Shown: positions 61,903 to 64,000 of the stretch, piece by piece
How the letters are laid out: every line of letters starts with the position of its first letter
Position numbering within the stretch: the first letter of the stretch is position 1
Source: Gammaproteobacteria bacterium
GTDB taxonomy: Bacteria; Pseudomonadota; Gammaproteobacteria; Steroidobacterales; Woeseiaceae
DNA: 64,000 nucleotides
Assembly: GCA_029884455.1 (NCBI GenBank)
Contig: JAOUHU010000004.1
Location: 40,236-104,235, forward strand
Direction: 5' to 3'
The notes under the pieces: model-generated
The model's database searches: none
What the model was told of the DNA's origin: nothing
What the model saw: the letters and a program-made list of their open reading frames with translations, nothing else
Translations under genes and position numbers: made by a program

Positions 61903-61993
61903 TTGCTGCTCCTTGAATCGGTTTGCGAATCGACCTGGCCAACTGGCGGCGATCAGGTTGAGCACAGTCTCACTGTTGATGTGTTGATAATAA

Positions 61994-62003
61994 ATAGTAC
62001 TAT
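61994..62003. promoter_or_regulatory. Palindrome ATAGTACTAT in the azoR/lysR divergent promoter
   Basis: A perfect ten-base palindrome in the 133-base gap between azoR and the LysR gene, 32 bases upstream of the LysR start. The AT-rich symmetric site is a candidate LysR binding position for autoregulation and azoR activation; inferred from position only. Confidence 0.4.
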
Positions 62004-62035
62004 CGGCATAACATTGTTCTGTTTTCGGCAATAAT

Positions 62036-62962
62036 ATGGATCGTTTTGAAGACCTGCAGGCTTTCGTGGCCGTAGTCGAAACCGGCAGTTTCACCGCCGC
62101 CGCGGATCGCCTGGAAACGGCGAAATCGGCCGTGAGCCGGCGCATTTCCGCCCTTGAGGAGCGGCTCGGCGTGCAGTTATTACGCCGCACCACGCGCCAG
62201 CTCAACGTGACCGATGCGGGGCGCAGCTTTTACGAACAGGGTGTGCGCGTTCTTGCGGACCTGGATGAGGCGGAATCCAGTGTCCTGAAGGAGCACGGCG
62301 AGCTGCGCGGTACGCTGCGCGTTGCGTTGCCACTCACCTTCGGCATACGGCACATGCATGAACCCATCGCTGCGTTCAGTCGCCTGCATCCACAGTTGCG
62401 GTTCGACCTGAACCTCGACGACCGCCGCATCGACCTGGTCGAGGAAGGTATCGATGTCGCGCTGCGCATCGGCAGGTTGCCCGATTCGAGCCTGATCGCA
62501 CGCCGGCTTTTCGAAGTTCGTTCGGTCGTCTGCGGGTCACCGGACTATTTCAAACAGCATGGCATACCTGCGACGCTGGCCGACCTGAAAAACCACAATT
62601 GCCTGATCTACGGCAATCTGGCGGAACCCAATAAGTGGGTTTGCCGTGATTCCAATGGCAAGAGCATTCGCATTGACGTGGCCGGAACCATGACGGCGAA
62701 CAACGGTGACTTCCTGAACGCGGCCTCGGCACAGGGGCTCGGCATCGCCCTGCAACCGACATTCATTGCCGGTGAGCTGATGCGGCGCGGTGAGCTGATA
62801 CCCGTATTGACCAATTATGAATGGCCGGTAAGTGCCGCCTACGCGGTCTATCCAGCGACGCGCCACCTGTCACGCCGCGTGCGCGAGCTGATCGACTTTC
62901 TGGTCGAGTATTTCTCCGGCGTGCCGTCCTGGGACCAGGACTGCGCCCGTTGCCCGACCTGA
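62036..62962 (+). CDS. LysR-family transcriptional regulator
   Basis: A 308-residue LysR regulator. The N-terminal winged helix-turn-helix reads DLQAFVAVVETGSFTAAADR, SAVSRRISALEERLGVQLL and RTTRQLNVTDAGRSFY, and a periplasmic-binding-protein-like effector domain covers residues 90-300. It lies in the subgroup that often controls quinone reductases and is divergent from azoR, its likely target. The stop is four bases from the stop of the next convergent gene. Confidence 0.92.
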   Translation: MDRFEDLQAFVAVVETGSFTAAADRLETAKSAVSRRISALEERLGVQLLRRTTRQLNVTDAGRSFYEQGVRVLADLDEAESSVLKEHGELRGTLRVALPLTFGIRHMHEPIAAFSRLHPQLRFDLNLDDRRIDLVEEGIDVALRIGRLPDSSLIARRLFEVRSVVCGSPDYFKQHGIPATLADLKNHNCLIYGNLAEPNKWVCRDSNGKSIRIDVAGTMTANNGDFLNAASAQGLGIALQPTFIAGELMRRGELIPVLTNYEWPVSAAYAVYPATRHLSRRVRELIDFLVEYFSGVPSWDQDCARCPT

Positions 62963-62965
62963 GAA

Positions 62966-63622
62966 TCAGGCCGGCGCGATCGCCTGCGAATGTATGTGGC
63001 TGATCTTGTCGCCGAGCTGCAGGCGATAAAAATGGCGCAGCTGCCCAAGCGCAACTGCATCGTTCGCCAGCAGCTGTTGCTTCAGGCCGTGACAGAAACG
63101 CGCAGCGTAGTCGTTCGCGGAGCGATAGCGCTCACGCTGTTCGCTGTCGAGGTCGTCATGGAATCGAATATTGTCGAACAGCCAGCCATGCAGATTGTGC
63201 AACAGGGACGTGTCGGCCTGCTGCATCGCCAGCAACATCGTGCCGACATACTTGTCGATCTCGCCCTGCAACTCGAGCTCGAGCAGGCTCACGGTACGAT
63301 CCTGCTGCGCTTTCCACACCATGCAATTGAAATGGCTGATGCCTTCGAACACCTTCCACAGGTCATCGAGCATGTCGGCGCGCAGATTTTCCATTGGATT
63401 GCCGCAGCGCAGGCGATGCAAAAGCTCGGCATCAAGGAATAGCGACAGCGACAGCTCCTCGCCGTGCTGCAGCATCAGCAGCGTTTCCTCACTATCACCC
63501 AGCACCCTGCCCTGGCCAAGCGCCCTGGCCATGACCGGATCGGTTATCAGGTAGTCGCGGACATCGCAAACCTGGCCCAGGTGGTAGATATCGCTCAACT
63601 GTTTTTGCAGAACATCAAGCAT
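62966..63622 (-). CDS. Unrecognised protein, downstream member of a gene pair
   Basis: A 218-residue, soluble, largely helical protein from ATG 63622; the frame is open to 63943, but that part lies in the neighbouring gene in another frame. It is rich in leucine and charged residues (MLDVLQKQLSDIYHLGQVCD at the start) and has histidine-rich segments such as HNLHGWLFDNIRFHDD. I do not recognise a family. The start follows the stop of the upstream gene by one base (TGACATG), so both are made together. No signal peptide or membrane helix is seen. Confidence 0.7.
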   Translation of the reverse strand: MLDVLQKQLSDIYHLGQVCDVRDYLITDPVMARALGQGRVLGDSEETLLMLQHGEELSLSLFLDAELLHRLRCGNPMENLRADMLDDLWKVFEGISHFNCMVWKAQQDRTVSLLELELQGEIDKYVGTMLLAMQQADTSLLHNLHGWLFDNIRFHDDLDSEQRERYRSANDYAARFCHGLKQQLLANDAVALGQLRHFYRLQLGDKISHIHSQAIAPA

Positions 63623-63623
63623 G

Positions 63624-64000
63624 TCAATGCCGGAATCGCCCCCCGCCGATGGGCACGACGCCCTGTGCGCGCAACATCTGCGCTGCGCGCTGGCTGCCGG
63701 TCTTGCGCCAGATCTCGTAAAGCCGCAGGACATTAAAATCCGACTGCCCGCGGGCGCGATCACGGACTTCGTGCAGAACGTCGGTAAGAATGTGGAACTT
63801 GATGGCGAGTTCGCGATAGATATCGGCGAAGGCGTTGCCCCTGAAGGTACCGCGCGTTTCCTCCGACAGCGAACCGTAGGCGTTTTCGCCCATGTGAATG
63901 TAGTAATCGATATCGACCGCCTTATGCGCCAGGCTGTCGACAAAAAAGCCTGAAATAAACAACGCCACGTCGCCGATACGTTGCAACAGCTGGTTGCGAT
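63624..64000 (-). CDS. Unrecognised protein, 5' end outside window
   Basis: The frame enters from the right edge and codes for 125 visible residues. The first part is NQLLQRIGDVALFISGFFVD, followed by DIDYYIHMGENAYGSL, FADIYRELAIKFHILTDVL and a glycine-rich end. No catalytic motif is recognisable. It is translationally coupled to the gene at 62966-63622 (one base between stop and start), implying a shared function. An ATG is not seen before the window edge; TTG 63986 is internal to the same frame and probably not the start. Confidence 0.68.
   Translation of the reverse strand, partial: RNQLLQRIGDVALFISGFFVDSLAHKAVDIDYYIHMGENAYGSLSEETRGTFRGNAFADIYRELAIKFHILTDVLHEVRDRARGQSDFNVLRLYEIWRKTGSQRAAQMLRAQGVVPIGGGRFRH

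Noticed and set aside
1..64000. CRISPR arrays, insertion sequences or rRNA genes
   Set aside because: No regularly spaced repeats, transposase frames with terminal repeats, or rRNA-like segments were seen on reading the window.

Overview
The window reads as chromosomal DNA of a free-living, aerobic Gram-negative bacterium, most likely a gammaproteobacterium. It has TonB-dependent receptors, several periplasmic PQQ dehydrogenases, an HslR-type S4 protein and a tRNA-Arg with an encoded CCA. By eye the GC content is around 58-60 percent. No rRNA, CRISPR array or complete mobile element is visible. Species-level placement is not possible from the sequence alone.

Left part (1-14.5 kb). A minus-strand operon runs from 9985 down to about 627. 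It encodes a beta-propeller lipoprotein, a QuiC-type 3-dehydroshikimate dehydratase fused to an HPPD-like domain, a sugar-phosphate-isomerase-like TIM barrel, an acylating aldehyde dehydrogenase, a thiamine-diphosphate (TPP) enzyme, an NAD-type quinate/shikimate dehydrogenase and a TetR regulator. Facing it on the plus strand are a citrate-synthase-like (citryl-CoA lyase-like) enzyme, a degenerate type II dehydroquinase paralog, a canonical type II dehydroquinase and a DUF5916 outer-membrane protein. Together these give a full route from quinate or shikimate through dehydroquinate and dehydroshikimate to protocatechuate, plus a second set of enzymes (TPP enzyme, acylating ALDH, citryl-CoA-lyase-like) with an unknown substrate. 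A 14-bp palindrome of form ACTA-N6-TAGT occurs at two promoters of this locus and may be the TetR operator.

Middle part (14.7-28.3 kb). This holds sugar-type oxidation genes: a Gfo/Idh/MocA oxidoreductase, a secreted alpha/beta hydrolase, a ThuA-like protein, two PQQ dehydrogenases, a Tat-exported TIM-barrel isomerase, a small cytochrome/helix-hairpin-helix protein with an unusual CxxxCH motif, a methyltransferase, an MBL-fold lipoprotein (with a second, 5'-truncated MBL copy) and a membrane-fused spermidine-synthase-like protein.

Central locus (28.4-47.4 kb). This stretch is all on the minus strand and bracketed by two TonB-dependent receptors. It carries a second copy of the same enzyme set (citryl-CoA-lyase-like, acylating ALDH, TPP enzyme), now with a CaiB-type CoA-transferase, an AraC regulator, a sodium:solute symporter with a small membrane partner, a PQQ dehydrogenase fused to a cupredoxin-like domain, a TPR protein and a type-B carboxylesterase lipoprotein. 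The layout suggests surface uptake of an ester, hydrolysis, periplasmic oxidation, inner-membrane uptake and CoA-dependent breakdown. The repeated enzyme trio is the best candidate for an undescribed pathway.

Right part (47.8-64 kb). Genes are more general: an MFS transporter, an aquaporin-family channel, homospermidine synthase, a DUF411 protein, a methyltransferase, a DUF3500 protein, a PQQ dehydrogenase with an internal cytochrome c domain, a tyrosine-recombinase remnant beside tRNA-Arg(TCG), HslR, a ureohydrolase, a CDP-alcohol phosphatidyltransferase, an aminotransferase, DoxX, an AzoR-like reductase divergent from a LysR regulator, and a pair of unrecognised genes at the edge. Start codons were chosen by eye from ribosome binding sites and family length, and several are uncertain as noted.
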